DNA of 64,000 nt from Paramecium tetraurelia (Eukaryota; Ciliophora; Oligohymenophorea; Peniculida; Parameciidae): the NCBI RefSeq assembly GCF_000165425.1, contig NW_001799522.1, positions 310,001 through 374,000 on the forward strand, read 5' to 3'. This document shows, in pieces, positions 1 to 10,042 of this stretch (position 1 is its first letter; each line of letters starts with the position of its first letter). The position numbers and the translations under genes were made by a program. Under the pieces are notes generated by a model. The model saw nothing but the letters and a program-made list of their open reading frames with translations. It was not told the origin of the DNA and searched no databases.

Positions 1-783
1 TTATGTGAAAATTATAAAAAATTCTTTAAAAATTGTTATAATAAAGTCTGAGGATGAGCATTAGAATTGTAGCTTGTTTGAATTAAAATTTCTAATTTAG
101 AAAACAATATGAAATTAATAATTAAAGAAAGTAATAGTTATAAAACATCCTTATGTTACTGCACCAAAAATTTGATAATCTTAAACTTTCTCAATCTTCA
201 GAATTTGATTGAATACAGACTTAGAATTTAGCAGAAGTTAATTATTGATTTAGATATCTAAAAAAAAAGTTTAAATAGATTTGTATAAATTTAATAAGAA
301 TGGATAAATTTAAGAATGAATGTTCATGATTTCAAAGTAGATAAAAGTCAACGATTAAATTATTAATGGAAAGGAGAAATAATATTATTAATCATAATAG
401 TCATGATATTTATTTAGTGAAAATGTTTAATATTTGATAAATTTATAGTTTTATGATCTTATTTAGTAAATTTGGCTGAAATTTATTGTAATTGGTATAA
501 AATAAGTGTTGTCCTGAAGATTAGTGAAGTATTTAAATGAAATAATATATAAAGATTTCTTTTATAAAATATAGATCATAGAATGTTTGAATTTTGATAA
601 TACGCAACATTGTTCAATAATCATAAAATACTGATTAGATTGATGGTATTTATATGACGTAGTTAATGATTCTTATAGGAAATGTACTTTACATCATAAA
701 ATTAACCGATCGCACTATGATTTATCGTTTTCTGGATAATATAAGAAAGCATCTTAGGGAGTTTGAATTGTAAAAATTACAAA
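1..783. other. Unresolved AT-rich stretch, possible decayed gene
   Basis: No complete gene could be built here under the ciliate code. Several short stretches on the + strand read like protein (for example around 150-230 and 470-540) but they lie in different frames and are cut by TGA codons that I could not remove with ordinary 20-35 nt introns. It may be the remains of a gene, the end of a gene lying mostly to the left of the window, or untranslated sequence. Nothing else was recognised in it. Confidence 0.3.
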
Positions 784-1182
784 ATGAAAATTTTAGACGA
801 AATCAAGAAACAAGTAGAGATGGAAATGTAAAAAATAAAGAAAGTATAGCCTACTCGCATTCATCAACCTCTTAATTCTTAATAAAAAAAAGACCTCCTC
901 ATTCTAATTAATAAAGGTGTTTAATTAAAAGATGCCGCCAGAGAAATGAAGGTCACGTATCATGAGGCCAAAATCGCTTATAATGAGTATCGTCGTAAGG
1001 CTCTCAGTAGCCAAAGCGAGACTGAATCTGCCATTCCTGACATCCGAACTGCTGGCGTGAGTTTGTTGAGGGTACCACCTCATCATTTCATTGTCTAGAG
1101 TGTAGTTGAGAATACTATTACATCTGTTCGTAAATTGTACAATGTAATAGTTTAAAATCCAATACTCAACTCAAATATATGA
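784..1182 (+). CDS. Small helix-turn-helix-like protein
   Basis: Single-exon ORF of 132 residues when TAA/TAG are read as Gln; it stops at TGA. The first ~45 residues are basic and Gln-rich. Residues ~48-80 hold a segment of the form GVQLKDAAREMKVTYHEAK followed by an aromatic/basic helix, which resembles the helix-turn-helix motifs of the 'AA..L.I.Y.TAK' kind seen in short ciliate proteins. A DNA-binding role is inferred from this motif only. The start is the first ATG of an open stretch preceded by AT-rich sequence. It converges with the SEC61 gene, with 79 bp between the stop codons. Confidence 0.6.
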
Positions 1183-1261
1183 TGATATTTAATTTGTTAT
1201 TTCTTCTTTTAGCACATTCTGCGTCATAAATGTTATGTACTTAAAAAAATATTTAATAATA

Positions 1262-2788
1262 TCAAAACAACTCTAATGTACCCTATTCTTTTTCCTTCTT
1301 TAAGGTTTCAAAATAGCCATAAATGATTGTAACAGACAACAAAATACCAGTTCCTTTGGAAGTTAACTTAAATTCATACCTGAACCGATGGCACCCAAGA
1401 AATCAGCAAGAATGGTCAAAGCACCAATGCACATACCTCCAAAGGAAGCAGCAATTGGGATGTATCTCTTTAACACGTCTTTCATTGATGAATCTCTGTA
1501 TCCAACGATTTACATGTCTTGTTCCTTCAATTATTTGGCAACCTATGAATATATTTAAAAAGCAATACATCTTTTGGTGATGATCCTGAAACATCAATCC
1601 AAGTTTTTGAGAACACAGCACAAGTTCCAAGAATGAATGCAGTATAGAGGATGGTGTGGATTGGATCGAAGATAGCTTCTGAAATTGATCTTGGAGGTGA
1701 CACATAATACACTAATCCTCCAATTGGAACAGTCTATCCATTCTCTAATTCTTGATAATATCCCAATAATCTGATTAAGAAGTTACCCTTGAAGTTTCTG
1801 TAAAGAATTTATGAAAGGAAATAGAGGTTTGATACTAATGCAGTTTATAGGATGATTGGGATGTTGGAGGTATAAAATAATTTGATAGGATATGATGTTA
1901 ATCCTCCTCTGACTTTATTGTTTTTGATTGGGATGTCGACTTTGAATCCTTAGAAGTAGATGACAATCAAAAAGACCAATACTGTTGCTAACAAATTAGT
2001 TAGGTTTGGTAATGAATCTCTCAATATGGCTGATTGAAGAGCACTTATTTTGTCACTCTATACAAACAATCCATGTAATAATGCAATAATGGCACCTTCA
2101 TATTCTAATCCCAATTCAGTTTTGTGAGTAATTGGTGAAAATGCTTTCCACATAATGTTCTCACAGATATTTATAGCTATAAACAAAGAAGTTCCTGAGT
2201 TTCCAATTCCATATCCCTTTGATAGTAATTCATCAATCATAATCATGACGATTGCTGAAAATACCAACTATATTATAATAAGAATTGCATTTCCTGCACC
2301 CAATTTATCCAAATCTCCATACATTCCTGACCAGACATATGCGAAGGCTTCTCCAAAAGCAATAAGAATTCCCAACACTAGAAAATCAATTAGTATTTAT
2401 ACATTTTTATGCTCCTGAATACAGTTATTTGTCTTCCTTTACATTCTAATCAACGTCAATCAATTTGGCACCAGCCAATAGTTACATTATCATAGATGCT
2501 GTGACCATTGGTGAAATACCCAATTCCATTAAAGTACCTCTGTTTGATGCCAAGATGACTCTCATCCAATAAAATGGATCACCAGCAGATGATTTGTAAA
2601 TACCATAAAGTGGGATCTATGAACAAATCAAATACAGCAATGTTGCTATGGCTGTCCAAAGTGCTCTATATTTAAATAGAATCTAAATTTCGTATTTAAT
2701 ATCATACTCTTCTTTCTGGTTCAGCTACGTCTGGGATGATAGCCATAGCTGGCCTCATGTAATTCAGAATCTTGGTTTTGTTTGGCAT
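1262..2788 (-). CDS. SEC61A: Sec61 alpha, ER protein-translocation channel
   Basis: Encodes the pore-forming alpha subunit of the Sec61 translocon in the ER membrane, through which secretory and membrane proteins pass during synthesis. The conceptual protein is about 474 residues, the usual length for the family. Recognisable landmarks in order are the N-terminal PDVAEPERR, the SQIPLYGIY segment after the first membrane helix, [13 protein letters not shown] in the plug/TM2 region, [13 protein letters not shown], the [17 protein letters not shown] loop, and a C-terminus with [19 protein letters not shown]. Four short introns (25-26 nt, one at 2683-2707) keep the frame open; each carries GT...AG. 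The start ATG gives a normal Sec61 N-terminus. Family assignment is certain; only exon borders are predicted. Confidence 0.96.
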
Positions 2789-3159
2789 TTTTATTATTGA
2801 TTTTAAACTTCATTTTTTCACTTTTAATTCTTCCCACACACGTGGGTAATATATTTATTAATTATTTCGTTATTTTTACACTTACAATATATACATTTGG
2901 TATATCAAAACTCTCATTATCAGTACTTAAATCTAAAAATAATATATTCAATTGATTATATATAATTGTCATCATTCAAAAATTCTATTAATTAAATGTT
3001 TTCTCATATTTATATTCTTGATCTCTTACACCCAAAAAGATGATTTACACAATTATATTTATTCCCAAGTAGATATGATCCTCTGGCATAAGAGATTGGA
3101 ATTATGATTGTAGAGAGATTATATTAATAAATTTATATTGATACAGATCCACATGTTTT
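2789..3159. other. Intergenic region, SEC61A to COQ9
   Basis: About 370 bp of AT-rich DNA between the SEC61A start and the COQ9 stop, both on the minus strand, so it should hold the COQ9 3' end and the SEC61A promoter. The minus strand is open from about 3158 down to 2976 in a different frame from COQ9, but has no start codon and was not called a gene. Confidence 0.6.
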
Positions 3160-3849
3160 TCATTTCAAAGTACCCTTTGGAAAATTATAAAACATTGTTG
3201 TCATATAATACCCGGAATTCCATAGTGTTTTCATAGTCGTGGATATCAACTCAATTTAACTACCAAAATCCTTAATTTCTAACATTCGTCTACAATTAAA
3301 TGAATTTTCTCACCTCTCCAAGAAATCCCAAGTCATAAAAAAGTTTGGTGATTTATCAGTTAACATAAAGAGTTCTGTAGAAATGTAGATATATAAAAAC
3401 ATCATTCTCTTAGTATAGTGATTGTAATCTTATGATTTATCACCAGCCAAATACCAACAATCATCAGCAAATTACCATAGAATGGCACTTGTTTAATTTG
3501 CATTCTAAGCTCCCAAAGCCATAGCTTCATTCCATCTGCCCATATAAGGACCTTGCAATTGTAATCTTTATTTTATTAAGTTCTTGATTTTGTTGCTAAT
3601 AGTAAATTGCTTAAAATTTTCATCAAATGTCATGGTGTCGATAATTTCACGATTCCATTTTCTCATTGAATAATGTATTAAATCTATTGGTTGGATGACT
3701 GTGGATGCAGCACTTGAGATATTAAGATCTAGACATGCTTATTATAATGCCTTATTGTTGAATCCGTGATTGATGGCGTGTATGAGACTCAAGTTAAATA
3801 GTTTGTTTCTAATATCACAAAAGTGGAATTTAGCTATGAATCTATACAT
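3160..3849 (-). CDS. COQ9: COQ9, ubiquinone biosynthesis lipid-binding protein
   Basis: COQ9 is a mitochondrial matrix protein that binds lipid and works with COQ7 in coenzyme Q synthesis. The predicted protein is ~221 residues with one 24-nt intron. The N-terminus is short, basic and aromatic (MYRFIAKFHFCDIRNK), consistent with a mitochondrial presequence. The C-terminal half carries the family's best-conserved block: WQFADDCWYLAGDKSQDYN, then HYTKR, a TELFMLTDKSPNF stretch and the FLERRM motif. It is shorter at the C-terminus than the human protein, ending in FPKGTLK. The start ATG was chosen because it gives a mitochondrial-type leader; upstream sequence is open but belongs to no recognised domain. 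Confidence 0.85.
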
Positions 3850-4015
3850 AAATAATAATTAAATATTTTCTAAATTTAAGAGATTACTAAAAACTTTTTA
3901 CTGCAATAATCCGAGGATTTTTATTATATTAAACTCTGACTTAGATAATTTGAATAATTATGACCTAATTGATTTGAATGTTGGAGGAAATGATAAGTAT
4001 TATAAATAAACAAAT

Positions 4016-4956
4016 TCATTTTTTTTGATATAGTCTTAAGGGTTGTAAAGGAGTGCTTCTTCTACTTTTGGAGGAATCAAAATAATGGAAAACACTTGTT
4101 GCGTGATTAAAATTAAGATCAATGAAATTATTTACTTTTTGTTATAGTTGTTTCTATTTGAAAGTGCTGTTTAGATAAGATTCGATATTGAATTGCATTT
4201 TCTTATTAATTTCTTAAGATGTAAGCAACAAATTCTTGTTGATCTCCTTCAAATCCTCATTGCCAGATAAATCCAAGTCCTTCATAAAACTCTCGCTAGA
4301 ATCACGAATTGCATGATTGTGATTGATTACAGGACTTTAATGATGCGAGAGTTATTTTTTGCGTGAAAAGAAACATTTTTACTTCTTGACTTTGAAATCA
4401 TTTATTTTAGGTTATGGAGAACAATTGGGTAATTTGGAATGCATCTTGGGAGTGTACTTAGTTTGAGTATGATTGCGAGACGTATAAATTTAATAGATTT
4501 GTTTATGTCGAGGATTGCAGATCAAAGTGGAGTTATTCATTATAATAATAATCAAGCGAAATAGAGATGTGCGGTTGTGGTGAAATCGAATTTTTTGAAT
4601 CTATGTTAGGGAGTCTTAGGTCCTGTGCTAATCGTTGCAGTTTCCGTCCGAATTCGAAATCTCTATGATTAAGGGGAGTTCCCTCGAGAAACTGAACGGA
4701 CTATGTGATGCAGTTCTGCATTTGTGAGAAAAGTAGATTCACACATCTCATTCAACTTGATCTTGAGATCTAACACTTCTTTGTCCTTCTTATAAAAGTA
4801 AAGAGCCTTCCTCAACTTTATAGTAGACACTACTCTCTAGGGAGTTAATTATTTTGATTTCATTAATTTTAATGCTGAATCATTTTAATTGTTATATTGA
4901 ACTTGAGATCACATGCTACTAATCAAACAATCAGTCAGTAAAATCATATATTCCAT
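4016..4956 (-). CDS. Unrecognised protein; one gene or two adjacent genes
   Basis: No family recognised. The minus strand is open nearly throughout. One reading starts at 4956 (MEYMILLTD...), needs a 27-nt intron near 4914, is Lys-rich and helical, then passes into a Ser/Thr/Arg/Pro-rich part and meets TGA at 4552-4554. A second open frame runs from about 4720 through an ATG at 4540 to TGA at 4016-4018, with a Ser/His/Lys-rich middle (FFSRKKQLSHHQSPVINHNH) and a Lys/Asn-rich end. A 29-nt GT...AG intron near 4750 would join the two frames into one gene; without it they are two tandem genes 11 bp apart. An antisense Cys-rich ORF (4414-4668) overlaps and was judged a shadow. Confidence 0.45.
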
Positions 4957-5501
4957 CTCTAATCCGTAATTAAATGCCTTCAACACTTTTCGTTATTTGT
5001 TATTCAGATAACGAATTATGAAAAAAAATATGTATTGAAAAATAAGAATTTATTTAGCAAGGGATAAATATCTACAAAATGAGATATAATCTTATTTTAT
5101 TTATATGATTTCGATATCGCATCTAATTAAAAATAAAATAAAATTATTTACTATTAAATTTCTATTTTCAAGCCAAAACAGAAATTAAAAATACCTTAGA
5201 ATTAATAATGATATTTGAGATGATAATTATGCCTTTGATCATTTTTAATATTATTACTTACAAGGCAATTTAAATGATTCATAACCATTTAAAAAATCTA
5301 TGCTATTAAAAAATTCATAAATGCATTAAAAATCCAATGTGTAATCCAATTAACAATTAAATGGGTGTATTGAGACAACACTTCCTTTTGTGATTGCAGT
5401 TATATTTAATCAAAAAATATGAAGAATTATGTAGATATAAGTATTGATTGATGTAATTTGAATTTAAATTTGATAACAGACTTAAATGAAGTTATATTTT
5501 A
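4957..5501. other. AT-rich intergenic region with a small minus-strand ORF fragment
   Basis: Mostly featureless AT-rich DNA. On the minus strand, 5504 down to 5237 reads as one frame with an ATG at 5504 that overlaps the stop of the preceding gene (ATGA), a single TGA in the middle, and a protein-like second half (AITKGSVVSIHPFNCQLDY and following residues). I could not find a short intron that removes the TGA, so it is either a broken small gene or chance. Confidence 0.3.
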
Positions 5502-7927
5502 TCATTAAATTTTGATCCATTTGGTTAGAATAAATAATAATGCATCGATCATTATAGGTTTAGATAAGAAATCGTGGAAGGGCAATTTCATAATTTCTTT
5601 TCTATTTTCTTAATGCATATCTCCCATTAAAGCAATAATTTTAGGTTCGACTCTAAATTTGACATAGATCTCTTTGATTTCAGCGAATATTGAAGCTAAA
5701 TCTTCCTCATTTTATTCTACTCCTATGAATAATAATTCCAAGCCTTTACAACAATGTTACACTCTGCTTACATTTTTATTTAGAGCACTCACAATCATCT
5801 ATCTTTACGTGATGTATTCATAAAGAATTCCAAGATTGTCAAGTTAATGTGACATAGCATAAAGATCTAGATCTATGCTTTCATATATCAAAATTTTAGG
5901 ACACTTTAATAATGATTAATATTTATACTTGGCAGTTGAATTAGAATTTTTACTATTTCAGTTTTTCCATTTTTTCAAAACAATCCAATAGATCATTTGG
6001 TTACATACTTCCACTAGAATAGCCCAACGATGAATAGATTGACGATCTGGGCTATGCAAAGCCTCCGAATGTTAATTATTGAGAAGGTTGAGATATAAAA
6101 AGCTCTTGTCTCTTTTTATCCTCATTTATGTAATCAAAAAAGTAGGGTTCTGCTTGTTCCATTTAGTCCACTTTAATTGATAATCCAATTCTGGATTCAA
6201 TTGATATTGCATCATATTCCTAGACATCAGACTCATTTTAATCAGATTCTATAAGTTTCTCTTTAATTCCAATATACACATTCTTCTTTATCTATTTACA
6301 TTCTAATAAGTCATTTGAAACTGGCAAATCAGACTATCCTCTCTAGAGTCCTTCTTTATTGACAAAGAGCTAATGAAAGGTTTTTTGATTCTATATAACA
6401 GATAGTCTTTTTTAGGATAACAATTCATTAAACTGGGTATTTAGATTTTAAACCTTGATAATGAATTGAAGACTTTCTAAATTTTCGACTCTTTCATAAT
6501 CATATTCAAAAGGAATTGATGATAAATATTTGGTTAAGTAAAATGCTATGAGCATGGATTATGAATATTGTTTTAATTTTGATAATTCTATGACTTTGGA
6601 TTATAAAGATTGAGATTTAAAAAACCTTACTGTTTTATTGATCATTTTTAATATCTAAAAGTTAGTCTCAAGTGCATTAACTTTTATGATAATATCAACA
6701 TGATCAGAATTAAGTGAGCACTTCCTCACTAGTAATATTATCTTTCCTTTGATAGTGGCTTAAATGACAGTGACCAACAAATCAATTAAAACTTATCTTA
6801 ATCTATTTGGATCAGTTCTGATAAATTGAGGAACCTTTTATTCAATAGTTACAATTAGTTTTAGACCCCTAAAGGTAGCTTGAGATTTCACTACATTCAG
6901 TATATCAGATATAAATGTATGCATTTAGATGTCAATTAATGTTAATTCTAATTTGGTTCTCTTCAATAATTGGACATAATCCAAAATATCATTAGCAGTA
7001 TTAATTAGTAATTTACAACCTGCCAAAGCTGGATTTATGTATTTTTCTCGTGTATCCTCTGGAATCGTATTCTAAAATCATAGATGCCATAGGTTATACC
7101 ATAATTATTTCTAACATAGATATTGTGCTATTTAAGGGTTATCGTATTCTCTATGAGATATCACTAATTAAATAATCATCACTATTCTTATTGTTATCTA
7201 AGATTTGTGAAATTTCAAGTTCATTAGTGACATCGGATACAAATAGAATTTAATACAGCTTCTATTTATGCACCAATGGAGATAACAAGATTTACAAATT
7301 AAGAGTATCATATTTGATGTATGTTTTAATTGAAAAGTCTACCAGGGAGTGAGTTTTAGAGTATTTAAGATGGTTAAAAGCCATTAGATTATCTAATACA
7401 AATTTTAGAGTTATGTTCTTGCCTATGAGCTAAAACTTTTGAATTGGATGAATTTGCTTATCAAATTGATAAAATGGAACTCAATTATATAAAATCATAT
7501 TTTACTCTAAGGTTTAGCTAAATTTCAAGAATGATTCAATATCATTGCTTTGATGAAGTTTAGGAATGATCATATAGATTTCATCTGCACTAATACCACT
7601 ATCAACTATCTTAGCTTCAAACAACTTTAAATTCAATTTCTCATTCTTCAAAATCAGATTGCTTAAAATAGGATTGATGATTTAGGCTTATTAGAATGAA
7701 TTATCAATTATATATATTCCTTAATCAAAACTAGTTAGCAAAACCTCATATAAATGATCCTATTAAATGGATTCTGTTAAGTTATCATCTATTTTTTAAT
7801 CCATCGGAATGGCGGACTGATTCTTCTTCTCTGAAATCTCAATACAAAATTGGGTATGAGCTTATTTCGGACTTAGGACTCGATTTGATTATAGTTGGGA
7901 ATAATTTATGTTGTTATTAGCACTCAT
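5502..7927 (-). CDS. Degenerate hybrid histidine kinase / receiver protein
   Basis: Roughly 790 residues with short introns. The order is that of a hybrid two-component kinase: an N-terminal sensor-like region that may be a PAS fold (FDQGIYIIDNSFQ), a HisKA-like dimerisation helix, a HATPase-like region and a C-terminal receiver. The catalytic positions are changed. The H-box reads SQRIRQPLNSTISMLE where SHE(I/L)RTPL is normal, so the phospho-accepting His is Gln, written TAG. The N-box region is DPNRLRQVLIDLLVTVIQAT, lacking the Asn. No DxGxG or GxGLGL box is visible. The receiver starts KILIYESIDLDLYAM (acidic pair reduced) and has LELLFIGVEQNEED where the phospho-Asp should be, though the late Lys survives in DFLSKP. 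Likely a non-catalytic scaffold or sensor; function unknown. Confidence 0.75.
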
Positions 7928-8059
7928 AGCTATTAATTAAGCATTAGAGTAACTCTTATTGTTCTTCTGACTTGAGATTATTACATATATTTATAACAAT
8001 ACGTGCATAATAGTTAATCTAACTGCAAATGATATGTTACTCTTTGAATCAAATTTAAA

Positions 8060-8170
8060 ATGTCTAGTAAGACTATATATGAGATTAAATAAAAGTGCAA
8101 GTGTTTAGCAAATTTAAGATTCAATCGCAAATACAAAACAAAGCACAATTACAAATTATTCAAGCAATGA
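8060..8170 (+). CDS. Possible 36-residue basic peptide
   Basis: Short + strand ORF, Lys/Arg/Tyr-rich (MSSKTIYEIKQKCKCLANL...), in the gap between the hybrid-kinase start and the next gene. It has a clean ATG and a TGA stop and no intron, but is too short to separate from chance. No family recognised. Confidence 0.2.
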
Positions 8171-8296
8171 TTAGTGCAAAGTGTTTTATATATTAATATC
8201 CAATTCTTCCCAACATATGATAACACATATACATTTTAATAATGTTATTAAATTTATTAATCTATTTTTTATTTTTAATAATTTTATCATTAGTAC

Positions 8297-8593
8297 ATGA
8301 AAGAAAGCAATCAAAAAGATTTGAGCCTAATATCACAATATATTTTACCAAAATTCGATAAATCAATATAAATTTCTCACCCTAAATATTTTCTGTTGCT
8401 GCCTCTCCTGCAACTACCATCGCGTCGCTTAATTAATAGATCGATATTAGAACCATTAGCCTTTTCCATGAATCAATATTCTTCAGATTTTCTGAACGAA
8501 TTACAAAATAATCCCTTAAAATATATTACATAAATTAATAATAATTTAATCTAATCATTCTTTCTGAGAGCTTTATGTTTAATTTTCTAATGA
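8297..8593 (+). CDS. Small hypothetical protein (98 aa)
   Basis: Intronless + strand ORF of 98 residues under the ciliate code. It begins MKESNQKDLSLISQYILPKF and has a hydrophobic run around residues 35-45 (YFLLLPLLQLPSRR), followed by a mixed polar part. The codon and residue mix look coding, unlike the surrounding AT-rich DNA. Its last 39 nt overlap the end of the CK1-like gene on the other strand, so the two transcripts would be convergent and overlapping. No family recognised. Confidence 0.45.
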
Positions 8594-9788
8594 AATTAAT
8601 CTATGAAATCTCTTTCCATCTAATTCTTTCATTTTTCTAAACACACTTTGGTCTTCATCGATCGAATCCATCTGTGCTTGGGTTTCCTATTCTTCGATTA
8701 TCACATTCACATTATATTGTTGTTGTTTCATCATCTGTAAATGGGGGTAAACAACATCTTTCTCTGAATAACCGCAACCGTTCAATAGTTTCCGAAATAA
8801 CTGTTTATATTTTTCATATTCCTAAGGGTAATCGCTGAATGATGATTATTTAACTCCATTGTAAAATTGAATAAATTCCAATGGGGCTCCCTTGAAGGAC
8901 AGTTCCGGTAGCAATGTTAATTTAACTTGTTCCAACTTTTTAATTTTAAGTCCCCTGTTCTCTTCTTTTATGTCTAGGAGTTAGGCAAATCCGCCATAAT
9001 AGAGTATGATCAAGGCTAGAGATTCAAGGTCGTCCTTGGGAGAAGAGACTAGATTCTAATATATGACAATTACCTTGTTCTAAATGCTGATTCAGACTTG
9101 AGAATTTATTTAGAAACCTTTTGTTCTAAGAATTGCGTAATGTATCATTTACAATGATATTATTTTGCTGTTTCCTGTATCTACAAGCATACTTAAAATC
9201 GGTCAATAAAATTTCTTAACCACTTTGAGAGATTAACAATTTCTTGGGTCTAATATTGCGATGAATGATCAATTGCTTATGGATTTGCTCCAGACAAGTA
9301 AGCTATTTTAGTTGGATTCATTTACAGTCTGGATTGCCATCACACATAGTATTGTAATAGGGATGTTTTTGGATAAGTAATTGTAAACTAGCTTTAAGGA
9401 AGGTCCATGACGCTCCATCACTTAATAATGATAAAGTTATTCCTTGATTATTTGTTCTCCGATGGACAGAATTCTTGTAGTGCATTTACCTATATACAAA
9501 CTTATTTTACTATCTTTTAGTTTGTTCAAGAAGTACTACTCAAAATTCTGTTCTGAGGCATTAGTTCTTTAATAAATGGAATTGGCTACCTGCGCATTTT
9601 GATCAATACGAACTTGTTTTATTCTTCAGAACAGTCTCTTTTTACAGCTAGCTAGGCTTTCAATCTCTACCTATGTATAAATTGTAGGTGTTTCCTTTGT
9701 ATATGTTTTTCACTATTATGTATTCATTATCAATTACAACATAATTGGGGATTTCATTTGTTGATCTGGTCTATGAAGTATTTAGCAT
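8555..9788 (-). CDS. Casein kinase 1-like pseudokinase
   Basis: About 380 residues with 23-25 nt introns. The fold follows the CK1 family: beta3 Lys in IAVKRD, the hinge-region HGPSLKLVYNYL, a catalytic-loop block LEQIHKQLIIHRNIRPKKL, then LLTDFKYACRY and the CK1-type SSPKDDLESLALIILYY. Several catalytic residues are lost: HRD is HRN, the loop Lys is Arg, the loop Asn is Lys (HRNIRPKKL against HRDIKPDNF), and DFG is DFK. It should therefore not transfer phosphate. The C-terminal part after the kinase fold is Gln/Glu-rich. Paramecium has a large CK1-like family, and degenerate members acting as binding modules would fit. It neighbours the degenerate histidine kinase. Confidence 0.8.
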
Positions 9789-9837
9789 TTTTAATTTTAT
9801 TAACAAATGTTATATAAAATATTATTTACTTTCCATG

Positions 9838-9930
9838 GAATCATGGTAGACTGGAGGGAGAGAGTGGGGAAGGGGCAATACTCAATTATGAGAATGGCAA
9901 AAAGAGTGGGATATAAGATTTGAATAAAAA
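9838..9930. other. G-rich island between divergent genes
   Basis: In a region otherwise close to pure A/T, about 30 bases from 9848 contain runs of G (GG, GGG, GGGG, GGGG separated by A and T). It lies between the start of the CK1-like gene (minus) and the start of the 670-residue gene (plus). A 26-residue ORF (MVDWRERVGKGQYSIMRMAK...) spans it on the plus strand from 9844. It could be a leftover exon, a small peptide gene or a regulatory element. Confidence 0.4.
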
Positions 9931-10042
9931 TGTATAATTTATTTTTGTTATATGAGTAATATTAATTGGAAATAAAAATTCATTATTGAATTTGTTCATT
10001 ATGGTTTCAAAAATTTTGAGGGTATTTTGTAATTAATTAAAA

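Noticed and set aside
1323-2418. Plus- and minus-strand ORFs of 60-100 residues inside the SEC61A gene
   Set aside because: They are out-of-frame shadows of SEC61A, whose spliced frame gives a full-length, highly conserved protein.
4414-4668. Plus-strand 84-residue Cys-rich ORF
   Set aside because: The minus strand here is open over a much longer span with low-complexity sequence typical of ciliate proteins, and the ORF would start 12 bp from another ATG; kept only as an observation.
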